Of a stretch of DNA of 23,854 bases, positions 1-7,211 are shown in pieces. The notes below the pieces were generated by a model. That model was not told where the DNA came from, did not search any database, and saw nothing but the letters and a program-made list of their open reading frames with translations. This DNA is from DASUZB01 sp036377075 (lineage in GTDB: Bacteria; Actinomycetota; CALGFH01): the NCBI GenBank assembly GCA_036377075.1, contig DASUZB010000225.1, forward strand, positions 1 through 23,854, in the 5' to 3' direction. Each line of letters starts with the position of its first letter. The stretch's first letter is position 1. The position numbers were made by a program, and so were the translations under genes.

Positions 1-389
1 ACCGCCTGCGCCGCCGCAAGCCCTTCCTGGTGGCGGCGGGCGTGGCCGCGGCACCGGCGCTGTGGCTGCTCGGCCACCTCGGGTCGCTACGGGCCCTGGT
101 CGCCGTCGCGTTCGCGATGGGGTTCTTCCTGCTGGCGGCCCTGCCCATCGCGATCGCGGTGGCGTCGGAGGACCGTTCGCTCGGCCCGCAGGTCGGCAGC
201 ACCGCCGTCGGCGTGATGCTGCTCGCCGGGAACCTCGGCGGGGCGGTGGTGGTCGCCGTGATGGCGGCGCTGAAGGGCCCGGGCGGCGACTTCGGCACCG
301 CCGTCACGCTCACCACGGTCCTCGCCGTGGCCGTGGCGGCGATCGCGCTGGCCGTCCCCGACCCGCTCCGCCAGGCCGAAGCCGCTTGA
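1..389 (+). CDS. MFS-type transporter, C-terminal part (5' end outside window)
   Basis: The open frame enters the window from the left and ends in TGA at 387-389, giving about 128 visible residues. They form at least three hydrophobic helices separated by short loops: one from about residue 10, one around AVAFAMGFFLLAALPIAIA, one around VGVMLLAGNLGGAVVVAVM, and a final AVTLTTVLAVAVAAIALAV. A basic loop (RLRRRKPF) precedes them. This pattern, with a Gly-rich helix in the penultimate position and a short polar tail, is typical of the last helices of a major facilitator efflux or uptake carrier. Substrate cannot be told from this end. No start, signal or regulatory site is visible. The family call is inference from the hydrophobicity pattern; another polytopic permease is possible. 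Confidence 0.6.
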   Translation, partial: RLRRRKPFLVAAGVAAAPALWLLGHLGSLRALVAVAFAMGFFLLAALPIAIAVASEDRSLGPQVGSTAVGVMLLAGNLGGAVVVAVMAALKGPGGDFGTAVTLTTVLAVAVAAIALAVPDPLRQAEAA

Positions 390-401
390 CGCATCGCGAA
401 A

Positions 402-413
402 TAGCAATATAGC
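402..413 (+). promoter_or_regulatory. AT-rich -10 region of phzF, probably leaderless
   Basis: The short gap after the transporter holds an A/T-rich patch, TAGCAATATAGC, in otherwise G+C-rich DNA. TATAGC at 408-413 would place a transcription start at about 420-423, on or next to the phzF ATG. No Shine-Dalgarno-like sequence lies in front of that ATG. ATAG at 401-404 and CTAT at 421-424 are inverted and might belong to an operator for the ArsR-type regulator encoded downstream, which is speculation. Confidence 0.4.
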
Positions 414-422
414 TTCCTGACT

Positions 423-1262
423 ATGCACAGATACGTGATCACCGACGTCTTCACCGACACCCCGTTCGAGGGCAACCCCCTGGCCGTCTTCCCCGACGGC
501 GCCGAGGTCCCTCCCGAGCGGATGCAGCAGATCGCCAGGGAGATGAACCTGTCCGAGACGGTCTTCGTGCTCCCCGCCGAGGCCGGCGGCGACGCCCGCA
601 TCCGCATCTTCACCCCTTCCACCGAGCTGCCGTTCGCCGGCCACCCGACGCTCGGGACCGCGCTGCTGCTCGGCGAGTCCACCGGCGCCGGCGGGGTCGG
701 GCTGGAGACCGGCTCGGGCGAGGTTGCCGTCAGCTTCGATCGGGCGGACGGGCGCATCGTCTCCGGCCGCATGCGGCAGCCGATCCCGACCTGGGCCCCT
801 TACGAGCGCGCCGACGAGCTACTCGCCGCGCTCGGCGTCGAGGCCTCGGCGCTGCCGGTGCTCGCCTACAGCAACGGGCCGAAGTTCGCCTACGTCGCGC
901 TCGACAGCGAGCATGCGGTGGCGGCGCTGCAGCCCGACCTCCGCGCCCTCGCCAAGCTGTCCGACGTCGGCGCGAGCATCTTCGCCGGCTCGGGGCGGAG
1001 CTGGAAGACGCGCATGTTCGCGCCCGCCTTCGGCGTCGCCGAGGATCCCGCCACCGGCTCGGCCGCCGGTCCGCTCGCGGTGCACCTGGCGCGCCACGGC
1101 CGCATCGCCTTCGGCGAGGAGATCGAGATCAGCCAGGGCGCCGAGATCGGCCGACCCTCCACGCTGCGCGCCCGGGTCGAGGGGGAGGGCGACCGTGTCG
1201 ACGTGGTCGAGGTCGCCGGCTCGGCGGTGGTCGTCGCCCACGGCGAACTGCTACGTGCTTGA
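423..1262 (+). CDS. PhzF-family isomerase/epimerase-like protein
   Basis: This 279-residue protein has the usual length of the PhzF family (diaminopimelate-epimerase fold, two similar halves). Motifs in order: TPFEGNPLAV near residue 13, LSET with Glu45, FAGHPTLGTA with His74, and AEDPATGSAAGP with Asp208. In phenazine PhzF the catalytic residues are Glu45, His74 and Asp208, so all three are kept at the same numbers. PhzF itself isomerises trans-2,3-dihydro-3-hydroxyanthranilate. Most family members are of unknown substrate, and no phenazine genes are seen here, so a phenazine role is not supported. The ATG at 423 begins exactly with the family N-terminus (MHRYVITDVFT) and has no ribosome site, which suggests leaderless translation. 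It overlaps the downstream arsR-like gene by 8 bp, implying co-transcription. Confidence 0.9.
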   Translation: MHRYVITDVFTDTPFEGNPLAVFPDGAEVPPERMQQIAREMNLSETVFVLPAEAGGDARIRIFTPSTELPFAGHPTLGTALLLGESTGAGGVGLETGSGEVAVSFDRADGRIVSGRMRQPIPTWAPYERADELLAALGVEASALPVLAYSNGPKFAYVALDSEHAVAALQPDLRALAKLSDVGASIFAGSGRSWKTRMFAPAFGVAEDPATGSAAGPLAVHLARHGRIAFGEEIEISQGAEIGRPSTLRARVEGEGDRVDVVEVAGSAVVVAHGELLRA

Positions 1263-1557
1263 CGTCGAGGCCTTCGCGGCGCTCGCCAGCCCGAAGCGGC
1301 TGCAGGTGCTCGAATGGCTGCGGGACCCGCGGGCGCACTTCCCGCCGCAGCGCGACGGCGACCTGGTCGACGACGGCGTCTGCGTGCTGTTCCTCGCCGA
1401 GAAGCTCGGCGTCACCCAGCCGACCGCCACCGCGCACCTGCAGGCCCTGGCGCGCGTCGGGCTGGTCACCTCCAAGCGCGTCGGCCAGTGGACCTTCTAC
1501 AAGCGCGACCAGGCCGCCATCGCGGCGCTCAAGGACCGCATCGGGCAGGAGCTGTGA
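1255..1557 (+). CDS. ArsR/SmtB-family winged-helix transcriptional regulator
   Basis: The GTG at 1255 opens a 100-residue frame overlapping the end of the PhzF gene. The protein starts VEAFAALASPKRLQVLEWL, the usual first helices of ArsR repressors. It then has a recognition region LAEKLGVTQPTATAHLQAL and a wing ending VTSKRVGQWTFYKRD. There is one cysteine, in DDGVCVLF, and no CxC metal box, so a metal sensor of the classic ArsR/CadC type is not supported. The ligand is unknown. An acidic insert (PPQRDGDLVDDGVC) sits between helices 2 and 3. No strong ribosome site precedes the GTG, so translation is probably coupled to phzF. It is likely an autoregulator of the phzF unit (inference). Confidence 0.85.
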   Translation: MLDVEAFAALASPKRLQVLEWLRDPRAHFPPQRDGDLVDDGVCVLFLAEKLGVTQPTATAHLQALARVGLVTSKRVGQWTFYKRDQAAIAALKDRIGQEL

Positions 1558-1670
1558 TGGAGGAGAACGTGATCACCGCGCCGTCGGCGCCACCTGCGGG
1601 GCCATACGCTTTCGGCCTCGCGGTCGGCGAGTGGGTGTTCCTCGTCACGGTGCTGGCGCGGCGCTCCTGA
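1557..1670 (+). pseudogene. Probable truncated RidA (YjgF/UK114) fragment
   Basis: The ATG at 1557 shares one base with the TGA of the arsR-like gene and encodes only 37 residues. The stretch ITAPSAPPAGPYAFGLAVGE followed by WVFLV resembles the N-terminus of RidA proteins (consensus APxPxGPYSxAVxxGDxVFxSGQ). Where Ser-Gly-Gln should follow, the frame reads VTVLARRS and stops. A full RidA is about 125-130 residues, and I see no continuation in other frames before the next gene at 1681. I read it as a remnant left by an internal deletion in a former phzF-arsR-ridA operon. The alternative is a short unrelated ORF that matches by chance. Only about 26 residues are informative, so confidence is moderate. 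Confidence 0.5.
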
Positions 1671-1680
1671 GGCTCGACGC

Positions 1681-2175
1681 ATGCGCCTGATCGCTCGTGA
1701 CGGCACCTCGCTGACGCTGCACCCACTCGGCTACCAGTTCGCCGCCGGGACCGGTCCCGGCGATGACCAGTGGCTGGTGGTCGGCGGGCGGCTCAGGGTC
1801 GGCGACCGGTCCTGGTCGTTCGAGGATCCCTGCCTGCTCGTCGACGAGGCGTACGAGCTCGGCACCTGGCTGCGGCGGGCAGCCGAGGGGGACGTCCGAC
1901 CCCAGTCGCCGGCCGGTCCGGACGAGCACAGGTGGGAACCATCGCTACGGTTCACCGAGCCCACCCTGGCCTTCTCCGTGGCCGCGCGGGACGACGCCAG
2001 CGTGGTCGTCCGCGTCCACTGCTCCTTGGAGGCGGCCCCGCCCTGGCTCGACGAGGACCAGCGCGCCCCCTGGGGCCTTGCCATCGGGCTGCGGGTCACC
2101 CCGATCGAGGTGCAGCAGGCCGCGGTCCAATGGACCTACGAGCTCAGCCTGCTGCCGACGCGACCCGAGCCGTGA
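1681..2175 (+). CDS. WapI-family immunity-like protein, orphan
   Basis: This 164-residue soluble protein has no signal peptide or membrane segment. It shows the pattern I associate with the WapI immunity family: LGYQF near residue 16, a DDQWL block, the DPCLLVDEAYELGTWL block near residue 50, and a later EPSLRFTEPTLAFSV segment before a beta-rich end. In polymorphic-toxin systems such proteins neutralise the C-terminal toxin of WapA-like cell-surface proteins. No toxin gene is visible within the window on either side, so it stands alone, as many immunity homologues do. A GAGG about 8 bases before the ATG supports the start. Family assignment is by remembered motif; a housekeeping role of a WapI-like domain cannot be excluded. 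Confidence 0.6.
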   Translation: MRLIARDGTSLTLHPLGYQFAAGTGPGDDQWLVVGGRLRVGDRSWSFEDPCLLVDEAYELGTWLRRAAEGDVRPQSPAGPDEHRWEPSLRFTEPTLAFSVAARDDASVVVRVHCSLEAAPPWLDEDQRAPWGLAIGLRVTPIEVQQAAVQWTYELSLLPTRPEP

Positions 2176-2180
2176 CGCGG

Positions 2181-2186
2181 TAGCCT
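2181..2186 (+). promoter_or_regulatory. -10 element (TAGCCT) of the SDR gene
   Basis: TAGCCT lies just after the preceding stop codon and 31 bases before the GTG start. It follows the actinobacterial TANNNT form and resembles the GGTAGGCT found before the SnoaL-like gene at 8884. No convincing -35 box is visible. Confidence 0.4.
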
Positions 2187-2217
2187 TCCGCTCGACCACT
2201 GACACGGAGGCGAACCG

Positions 2218-3105
2218 GTGGGAGCACTCGACGGCAAGGTCGTGATCGTCACCGGCGCCGGACAGGGCATCGGGCGCGAGGAGGCGCTGGCGCTGGCGCG
2301 CGAGGGCGCGCGCGTGGTCGCCGACGACCTGCGCGGCGCCGGCGAGGTGGCGGAGGCGATCCGGGCCCAGGGTGGCGACGCGGTCGCCGCCGAGGAGGAC
2401 GTGGCCGACTTCGACGCCGCCGGGCGGCTGGTGGCCCACGCGGTCGAGCGCTTCGGCGGCCTGGACGGGCTGGTCAACAACGCCGGCGTCGTCCGCGACC
2501 GGATGGTCTTCAACCTCGGCCCGGACGAGTTCGACCTGGTCCTGCGCGTCAACCTGGGCGGGACGTTCGCCACCACCAGGCACGCCGCCGCCTGGTGGAA
2601 GCGGGAGGGGCGGCCGGGGGCGATCGTCAACACCACCTCCACCTCCGGCATCCTCGGCAACCTGGGCCAGTCCAACTACGGCGCGGCCAAGGCCGGCGTC
2701 GCCGCGTTCACCGTGATCACCGCGCTGGAGCTGGCCAAGTACGGCATCCGGGTGAACGCGATCGCGCCGGGGGCGCGCACCCCGATGACCGAGGGGGCCT
2801 TCGGCGACCTGACCTTCGAGGGAGAATTCGACCCGCTCGACCCGGCCAACGTCGCCCCGGTGGTCGCGTGGCTGCTCTCGGACGCCGCCGCGGAGGTGTC
2901 CGGCCAGGTGATCGGCATCACCGGCGGCCTGGTCGAGCTGTACGAGGGCTGGCACGTCGTCTCCAAGGTGGAGTCCGGCGGCCGCTGGACGCCCGCCGAC
3001 CTGGCCGAGGCCGCCCCCGCCCTGTTCGGCGACCGCCCCACCCGTGCCCCCTGGCGCCGCTCCAGCATGCGCCGCGTGATCGAGGGGGCACGGGGCAAGG
3101 AGTAG
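2218..3105 (+). CDS. Short-chain dehydrogenase/reductase (SDR)
   Basis: This 295-residue NAD(P)-dependent oxidoreductase is a classical SDR with a longer C-terminus. The nucleotide-binding motif TGAGQGIG is at residues 12-19 and the NNAG structural motif at 87-90. The catalytic residues are Ser141, Tyr154 and Lys158 (Y-x3-K), with the usual Ser-to-Tyr spacing of 13. The context NNAGVVRDRMVFNL resembles SDR domains that act on 3-hydroxyacyl-CoA or related hydroxy substrates, but the substrate is not determined. The C-terminal 50 residues (GWHVVSKVESGGRWTPADLA onward) form an extra tail often seen in acyl-CoA-linked SDRs. The GTG start is fixed by GGAGG at 2206-2210, 7 bases upstream. It appears monocistronic and converges on lon. 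Confidence 0.9.
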   Translation: MGALDGKVVIVTGAGQGIGREEALALAREGARVVADDLRGAGEVAEAIRAQGGDAVAAEEDVADFDAAGRLVAHAVERFGGLDGLVNNAGVVRDRMVFNLGPDEFDLVLRVNLGGTFATTRHAAAWWKREGRPGAIVNTTSTSGILGNLGQSNYGAAKAGVAAFTVITALELAKYGIRVNAIAPGARTPMTEGAFGDLTFEGEFDPLDPANVAPVVAWLLSDAAAEVSGQVIGITGGLVELYEGWHVVSKVESGGRWTPADLAEAAPALFGDRPTRAPWRRSSMRRVIEGARGKE

Positions 3106-3192
3106 CCCGAAGCGCCCCGCGTACGGCCAGGTGCCTGTTCCGGTTCCTTGGCCCCAGGTGGCTGTGGCGGGATCCTGCTGGGCCCCGGTGGC

Positions 3193-5535
3193 CTACGCGG
3201 CCTTGTCGGACGGCTCGTCCTGGTTGGTGGCGAGGGCGTGGTCGAGGACCTCGCCGATCTCGTCGACCAGGTGGAAGGTGAGCTCCTCGCGCACCGCCTC
3301 GGGCACGTCCTCGAGGTCGCCGCCGTTGCGGGCGGGCAGCACGACCTCCTTGAGGCCGGCGCGGTGGGCGGCCAGCACCTTCTGCTTGACCCCGCCGATC
3401 GGCAGGACCCGGCCCTGCAGCGTGACCTCGCCGGTCATGCCCACCTCGGCGCGCACGGGGCGGCCGCTGAGCAGGCTCACCAGGGCGGTGGTCATGGTCA
3501 CGCCGGCGCTCGGCCCGTCCTTCGGCACCGCGCCCGCGGGCACGTGCAGGTGGTAGTGGCGCTTGGCGACCTCCTCGGGGTCGAGCCCCAGCGCGGTCGC
3601 GTGCGCCCGGACGTAGGAGAGCGCGATCGTCGCCGACTCCTTCATCACGTCGCCGAGCTGCCCGGTGAGGGTCAGCCCCGGCTCACCGTCCATCACGCTG
3701 GCCTCGATGAACAGCACGTCGCCGCCGGCGCCGGTGACCGACAGGCCGGTGGCGACCCCCGGCACGGCGGTGCGCTCCGCCGCCTCGAAGAAGAAGCGCG
3801 GGCGGCCGAGGTAGCCACGCACGTCGCCGGCGTCGATCGCCACCGGGGCGGTGGCCTCGCCGGCCGCCAGCGCCGTGGCCACCTTGCGCAGCAGCTTGCC
3901 GACCTCGCGCTCGAGGTTGCGGACGCCGGCCTCGCGGGTGTAGTCGCCGACCACCACGCGCAGCGCGGCGTCGCTCACCTCCACCTCGTCCGGCCGCAGC
4001 GCCGCCTGGTCGAGCTGGCGCCCGAGCAGGTGGTCGCGGGCGATGGCGAGCTTCTCGTCCTCGGTGTAGCCGTCCAGCCGCACGACCTCCATGCGGTCGA
4101 GCAGCGGGCCGGGGATCGTCTCCACGACGTTGCCGGTCGCGATGAACAGCACGTCCGACAGGTCCAGCTCCACCTCCAGGTAGTGGTCCCTGAAGGAGTG
4201 GTTCTGGGCCGGGTCGAGCACCTCGAGCAGGGCCGAGGAGGGGTCGCCGCGCCAGTCCGCGCCGACCTTGTCGACCTCGTCGAGCAGGAAGACCGGGTTC
4301 ATGCTGCCGGCTTCCTTGAGCGCCCTGGCGATGCGACCCGGCTGGGCGCCGACGTAGGTGCGCCGGTGCCCGCGGACCTCGGCCTCGTCGCGGATGCCGC
4401 CGAGCGCGACCCGGACGAAGGAGCGCCCGAGGGCGCGCGCCACCGACTCGCCCAGGGAGGTCTTGCCCACCCCGGGCGGCCCGACCAGGGCGATGATCGC
4501 GCCGGCGCCGCGGCCGGCCTTGCCGTCGAGCCCGCGCTCGGCGCGCAGCTTGCGCACGGCCAGGAACTCGACGATGCGGTCCTTGACGTCCTCGAGGCCG
4601 GTGTGGTCGGCGTCGAGGATGCGGCGCGCCTCGCCGATGTCGAGGCTGTCCTCGGAGCGCTTGCCCCAGGGCAGCTCGATCATCGTGTCCAGCCAGGTGC
4701 GGATCCAGCCGTGCTCGGGGCTCTGCTCGCTGGTGCGCTCCAGCCGGTCGACCTCGCGCTCGACGTGGGCGCGGACCTTCTCGGGCATGCCCGCCTCGGC
4801 GATCTTGGCCCGGTAGGACTCGATCAGGTCCTCGTCGTCGCCCTCGCCGAGCTCCTTGCGGATCGCGGCGAGCTGCTGGCGCAGCAGGTACTCGCGCTGG
4901 CTCTTCTCCATCCCCTCGGTGACGTCCTTGCGGATGCGGTCCTTGAGGCTGACGTCCGCCAGCGTCTCGCGCGACCAGGCGAGCACCTTCTCCAGGCGTT
5001 CCTCCACGTCGACCGTCTCCAGCAGCTCGACCTTCTGCTCGAAGGAGAGGTCGGGGGAGTAGGCGGCGGTGTCGGCCATCTGGCCGGGGTCGGTGATGCC
5101 GCGCAGCATCTCGGCGACCTGGACGGCGCCGCGGGCCTCGAGGATGTTCTCGACCACCGCGCGGTACTCCCTGGCCAGCTCGATCGCGCGCGCGGTCGGG
5201 GGCGCCTCGGGCACCCGTTCGACCTCGACCCAGGTGGCGGCGCCGGTGCCGGCGACGCCGTTGCCGATGCGCGCGCGGTGCAGGCCGCGCACGATCACGG
5301 CGAGCTGGCCGCCGGGAAGCTCGCCGGCGTTCTCGATCTTGGCGACCGTGCCGACCTTCGCGTAGCGCTGGTCCACCTTCGGGACCAGCAGGAGGGACTG
5401 GCCGGCGTCGGCCGCCGCGCTGGCGGCCGCCCGTGCCTCGGACGTCTCGAGGGTCGCGGTGACCACCATGCCAGGCAGCACCACGCCACTGGTAAGGGGG
5501 AGCAGCGGAAGGGTCTCCACAGAAAGCTCGGGCAT
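3193..5535 (-). CDS. lon: ATP-dependent protease Lon (LonA type)
   Basis: This 780-residue cytoplasmic AAA+ serine protease degrades misfolded and regulatory proteins. Order: N-terminal substrate domain (1 to about 200, starting LPLLPLTSGVVLPGMVV), coiled-coil linker (200-270), AAA+ module with Walker A GPPGVGKT at 352-359 and Walker B VFLLDE at 415-420, then the protease domain. The catalytic dyad is Ser676 in PKDGPSAG and Lys719 in GGVKQK, 43 residues apart as in E. coli (Ser679/Lys722). I chose the ATG at 5535 because GGAG lies 6 bases upstream and the protein begins like other Lons; upstream frame extension looks like leader. A SigR/SigH-type promoter precedes it at 5638-5664, so heat or thiol stress induction is likely (inference). 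It sits downstream of the sigma/anti-sigma pair but with its own promoter. Confidence 0.97.
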   Translation of the reverse strand: MPELSVETLPLLPLTSGVVLPGMVVTATLETSEARAAASAAADAGQSLLLVPKVDQRYAKVGTVAKIENAGELPGGQLAVIVRGLHRARIGNGVAGTGAATWVEVERVPEAPPTARAIELAREYRAVVENILEARGAVQVAEMLRGITDPGQMADTAAYSPDLSFEQKVELLETVDVEERLEKVLAWSRETLADVSLKDRIRKDVTEGMEKSQREYLLRQQLAAIRKELGEGDDEDLIESYRAKIAEAGMPEKVRAHVEREVDRLERTSEQSPEHGWIRTWLDTMIELPWGKRSEDSLDIGEARRILDADHTGLEDVKDRIVEFLAVRKLRAERGLDGKAGRGAGAIIALVGPPGVGKTSLGESVARALGRSFVRVALGGIRDEAEVRGHRRTYVGAQPGRIARALKEAGSMNPVFLLDEVDKVGADWRGDPSSALLEVLDPAQNHSFRDHYLEVELDLSDVLFIATGNVVETIPGPLLDRMEVVRLDGYTEDEKLAIARDHLLGRQLDQAALRPDEVEVSDAALRVVVGDYTREAGVRNLEREVGKLLRKVATALAAGEATAPVAIDAGDVRGYLGRPRFFFEAAERTAVPGVATGLSVTGAGGDVLFIEASVMDGEPGLTLTGQLGDVMKESATIALSYVRAHATALGLDPEEVAKRHYHLHVPAGAVPKDGPSAGVTMTTALVSLLSGRPVRAEVGMTGEVTLQGRVLPIGGVKQKVLAAHRAGLKEVVLPARNGGDLEDVPEAVREELTFHLVDEIGEVLDHALATNQDEPSDKAA

Positions 5536-5637
5536 GCACGTCTCCGTGATGGGGCCTGCACCACAGGCGCGAGCCGCCGTTACGTCTGCGGTCATCCTGC
5601 CTGCGGGGCAGCCGTCGGTCGTTCGAGTCGCGCGTTC

Positions 5638-5664
5638 CAACGTGCCACCGGAGCGGCTTGTTCC
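5638..5664 (-). promoter_or_regulatory. SigR/SigH-type promoter of lon
   Basis: Read on the minus strand, GGAAC at 5664-5660 is followed after exactly 18 bases by GTTG at 5641-5638. The SigR (Streptomyces) and SigH (mycobacteria) consensus is GGAAT/C-N18-GTT. Transcription would start near 5630, leaving a leader of about 95 bases before the lon ATG. The related sigma factor is encoded about 1 kb away and has an even better copy of the site before its own gene. Confidence 0.6.
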
Positions 5665-5726
5665 TGGCCACTGGAAATTGTTGAGGACGGCAAGCAGTTC
5701 GGCGCCAGAGGCACGAGAAGGCCCGA

Positions 5727-5757
5727 CCGGCCTGGCCTGCCGCCTTGGCCAGGCCGG
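5727..5757 (-). terminator. Hairpin downstream of the anti-sigma gene
   Basis: A perfect 11-bp inverted repeat (arms 5727-5737 and 5747-5757, arm sequence CCGGCCTGGCC) with a 9-base loop lies 46 bases past the anti-sigma stop. No U-run follows, which is common for G+C-rich actinobacterial terminators. It separates the sigma operon from the lon promoter. Confidence 0.5.
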
Positions 5758-5803
5758 CCGGGCCCGGCCTGAGGCCGTGGCCCGCCCGGTGGGCGGCTCG
5801 GCG

Positions 5804-6625
5804 CTACGCGGCGCCGAGGTAGTGGGCGACCTCCGTCAGCGTGTGCTCGGCCACCGTCCCGACCAGGCAGTAGACGGTGTCGCCCGTCTTGAACCAGGCG
5901 CTGCTGGTGCCGCCCCACTGCGCGGTCTGCATGCCCTCGTAGGAGGCGAACTCGGGGGAGCCCTTGGTCGGGTGGGGCAGTTCCCCGTGCCAGCGCATCA
6001 GCGTCACGCGCCTGCCGGCGACGTCGCGGTACTCGGCGACCGACGCCAGGTGGCCGGCGAGCCTGCGCCCGTCCCAGCCGACCGACCGCAGGCCGAAGCC
6101 ACGCAGGTCGGGCGGGCGCGCCGCCGTGCCGAGCGTGCTGGTGAGCCGCCTGGCGGTGTCCGCGCTCGGCTGCTTGCCGGCGAAGCTCGCCTCCTTGCGG
6201 TAGAGGTTCCAGCCGGCCGCGATCGCGCTCGAGGGGTCCGGCGCCGGCACCAGCACCACGGCGAGGGCGAGCACGGCGAGGGTGAGGACGGCGGCTGCCG
6301 CCAGGGCGAGCCAGTGGCGCCGGTTGTGGCGCGCGCGGTGCCGGCGCATGCGCGTGCCGGGTGCCGCCGTGGCGGCGGGGCTGGGCGCCGGCAGGGGTGC
6401 CCAGGTCGCCTCCGACCGGACGGCGGCGAGCACCGCGGTCTGGCCCTCGGCCGGCATCTCCACCATCGAGGCCCGCAGCAGCGCGGTGAGCTGCCGGTCG
6501 CGAAGGGTGGCCGCCGCGCACGAGTCGCAGCGGGCGACGTGCGCGCGCGCCCGCATCGCGACGTCGGGCTCCAGCTCACCGAGGCTGAACGCGGTGAGCT
6601 GGGCCTCGAACTCCTCACAGGTCAT
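5804..6625 (-). CDS. Membrane-anchored zinc (ZAS-type) anti-sigma factor
   Basis: The ATG at 6625 overlaps the sigma stop by 11 bp, so the two genes are translationally coupled. The 273-residue product has an N-terminal zinc anti-sigma domain: Cys3, His29, Cys33, Cys36, that is C-x25-H-x3-C-x2-C. This is the spacing I recall for the redox sensor RsrA. Residues 50-104 are a Pro/Ala linker ending in an Arg/His-rich stop-transfer patch, then one transmembrane helix at about 105-126. About 145 extracytoplasmic residues follow, with YRDVAGRRVTLMRW and an Ala/Gly-rich end. RsrA and RshA are soluble, so this is a composite. It should hold the sigma factor at the membrane and release it on stress. 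Whether the outer domain senses anything is unknown. An upstream ATG at 6649 is possible but less well placed. Confidence 0.85.
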   Translation of the reverse strand: MTCEEFEAQLTAFSLGELEPDVAMRARAHVARCDSCAAATLRDRQLTALLRASMVEMPAEGQTAVLAAVRSEATWAPLPAPSPAATAAPGTRMRRHRARHNRRHWLALAAAAVLTLAVLALAVVLVPAPDPSSAIAAGWNLYRKEASFAGKQPSADTARRLTSTLGTAARPPDLRGFGLRSVGWDGRRLAGHLASVAEYRDVAGRRVTLMRWHGELPHPTKGSPEFASYEGMQTAQWGGTSSAWFKTGDTVYCLVGTVAEHTLTEVAHYLGAA

Positions 6626-7193
6626 CGACGCGCACCCTTCCGAGCTCACGGAGCAGGATCGCCTCGAGCCGGCGCCTGGCGCGGTGCAGCCGCGACAGCA
6701 CCGTGCCCCGGGGCACGCCCAGCGTCTCAGCCGCTTCCGCGCAGGTCAGGCCGTGGATGTCGACCAGCGTGACGGTCACCCTGAACTCCTCGGGGAGCTG
6801 GGCAACGGCCTGGCGGACGGCCCGCTGGTCGGCCATGCGCAACGCCTGCTCCTCGGGCCCGGGCTCGCCGCTCGGGACCTCGAGCGCCGGCTCGCCGTCG
6901 CGACCGTCCAGCGGCACCAGCGGCATGCGCCGCCAGCGGCGGTACTCCGTGCAGAACAGGTTGTACTGGATGCGGAGGAGCCACGCCTTGCAGTTGGTGC
7001 CCGGCTCGAAGGAGGCGAACGCGCGCCATGCCCGCAGGAAGGTCTCCTGGGTCAGGTCCTGGGCGGACGCCGGATCGGCGGTCAGCCGGAGCGCCGCGTC
7101 GTAGCACGCGTTCATGTATGGAACGGCGGTTTCCTCGAAGCTGGTCGTCTGACCCAAACCGCGATCCTTCCTGAACTCGGTCGAGCCGGACAC
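6615..7193 (-). CDS. ECF RNA polymerase sigma factor, SigR/SigH-like
   Basis: This 192-residue sigma-70-family factor has region 2 (FEETAVPYMNACYDAALRLT through ASFEPGTNCKAWLLRI) and region 4 (LPEEFRVTVTLVDIHGLT, then GTVLSRLHRARRRLE). The GTN-KAWL-RI and LPEEFR signatures are those of SigH of M. tuberculosis and SigR of Streptomyces, which answer thiol-oxidative and heat stress. The downstream gene encodes its zinc anti-sigma. A consensus SigR-type promoter sits immediately upstream (7212-7238), implying positive autoregulation. Start choice: GTG at 7193 follows AGGAGG by 3 bases; GTG 7205 and TTG 7157 (with AAGGA) are alternatives, and all keep region 2 intact. Function is firm at family level; the exact stimulus is inferred. 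Confidence 0.9.
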   Translation of the reverse strand: MSGSTEFRKDRGLGQTTSFEETAVPYMNACYDAALRLTADPASAQDLTQETFLRAWRAFASFEPGTNCKAWLLRIQYNLFCTEYRRWRRMPLVPLDGRDGEPALEVPSGEPGPEEQALRMADQRAVRQAVAQLPEEFRVTVTLVDIHGLTCAEAAETLGVPRGTVLSRLHRARRRLEAILLRELGRVRVDDL

Positions 7194-7211
7194 GCCCCTC
7201 CTCACGAGTTG

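Noticed and set aside
1945..2955. Minus-strand frame of 336 codons opposite the SDR gene
   Set aside because: The plus strand encodes an SDR with intact Ser-Tyr-Lys and a ribosome site; the minus frame shows only composition bias.
3106..3192. Shared terminator between the convergent SDR and lon genes
   Set aside because: GGCCCCAG and CTGGGCC can pair only with a bulge and a long loop, and no U-run follows on either strand; too weak to call.
5536..5637. HspR/HAIR operator before lon
   Set aside because: Looked for CTTGAGT-N7-ACTCAAG as in Streptomyces lon; only a partial half-site (ACTCGAA) is present.
3148..5772. Plus-strand open frame of 874 codons opposite lon
   Set aside because: It is a His/Leu/Asp/Val-rich shadow of the lon reading frame caused by G/C-ending codons. 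Lon on the minus strand has all its catalytic motifs, and the opposite frame has no recognisable domain or ribosome site.
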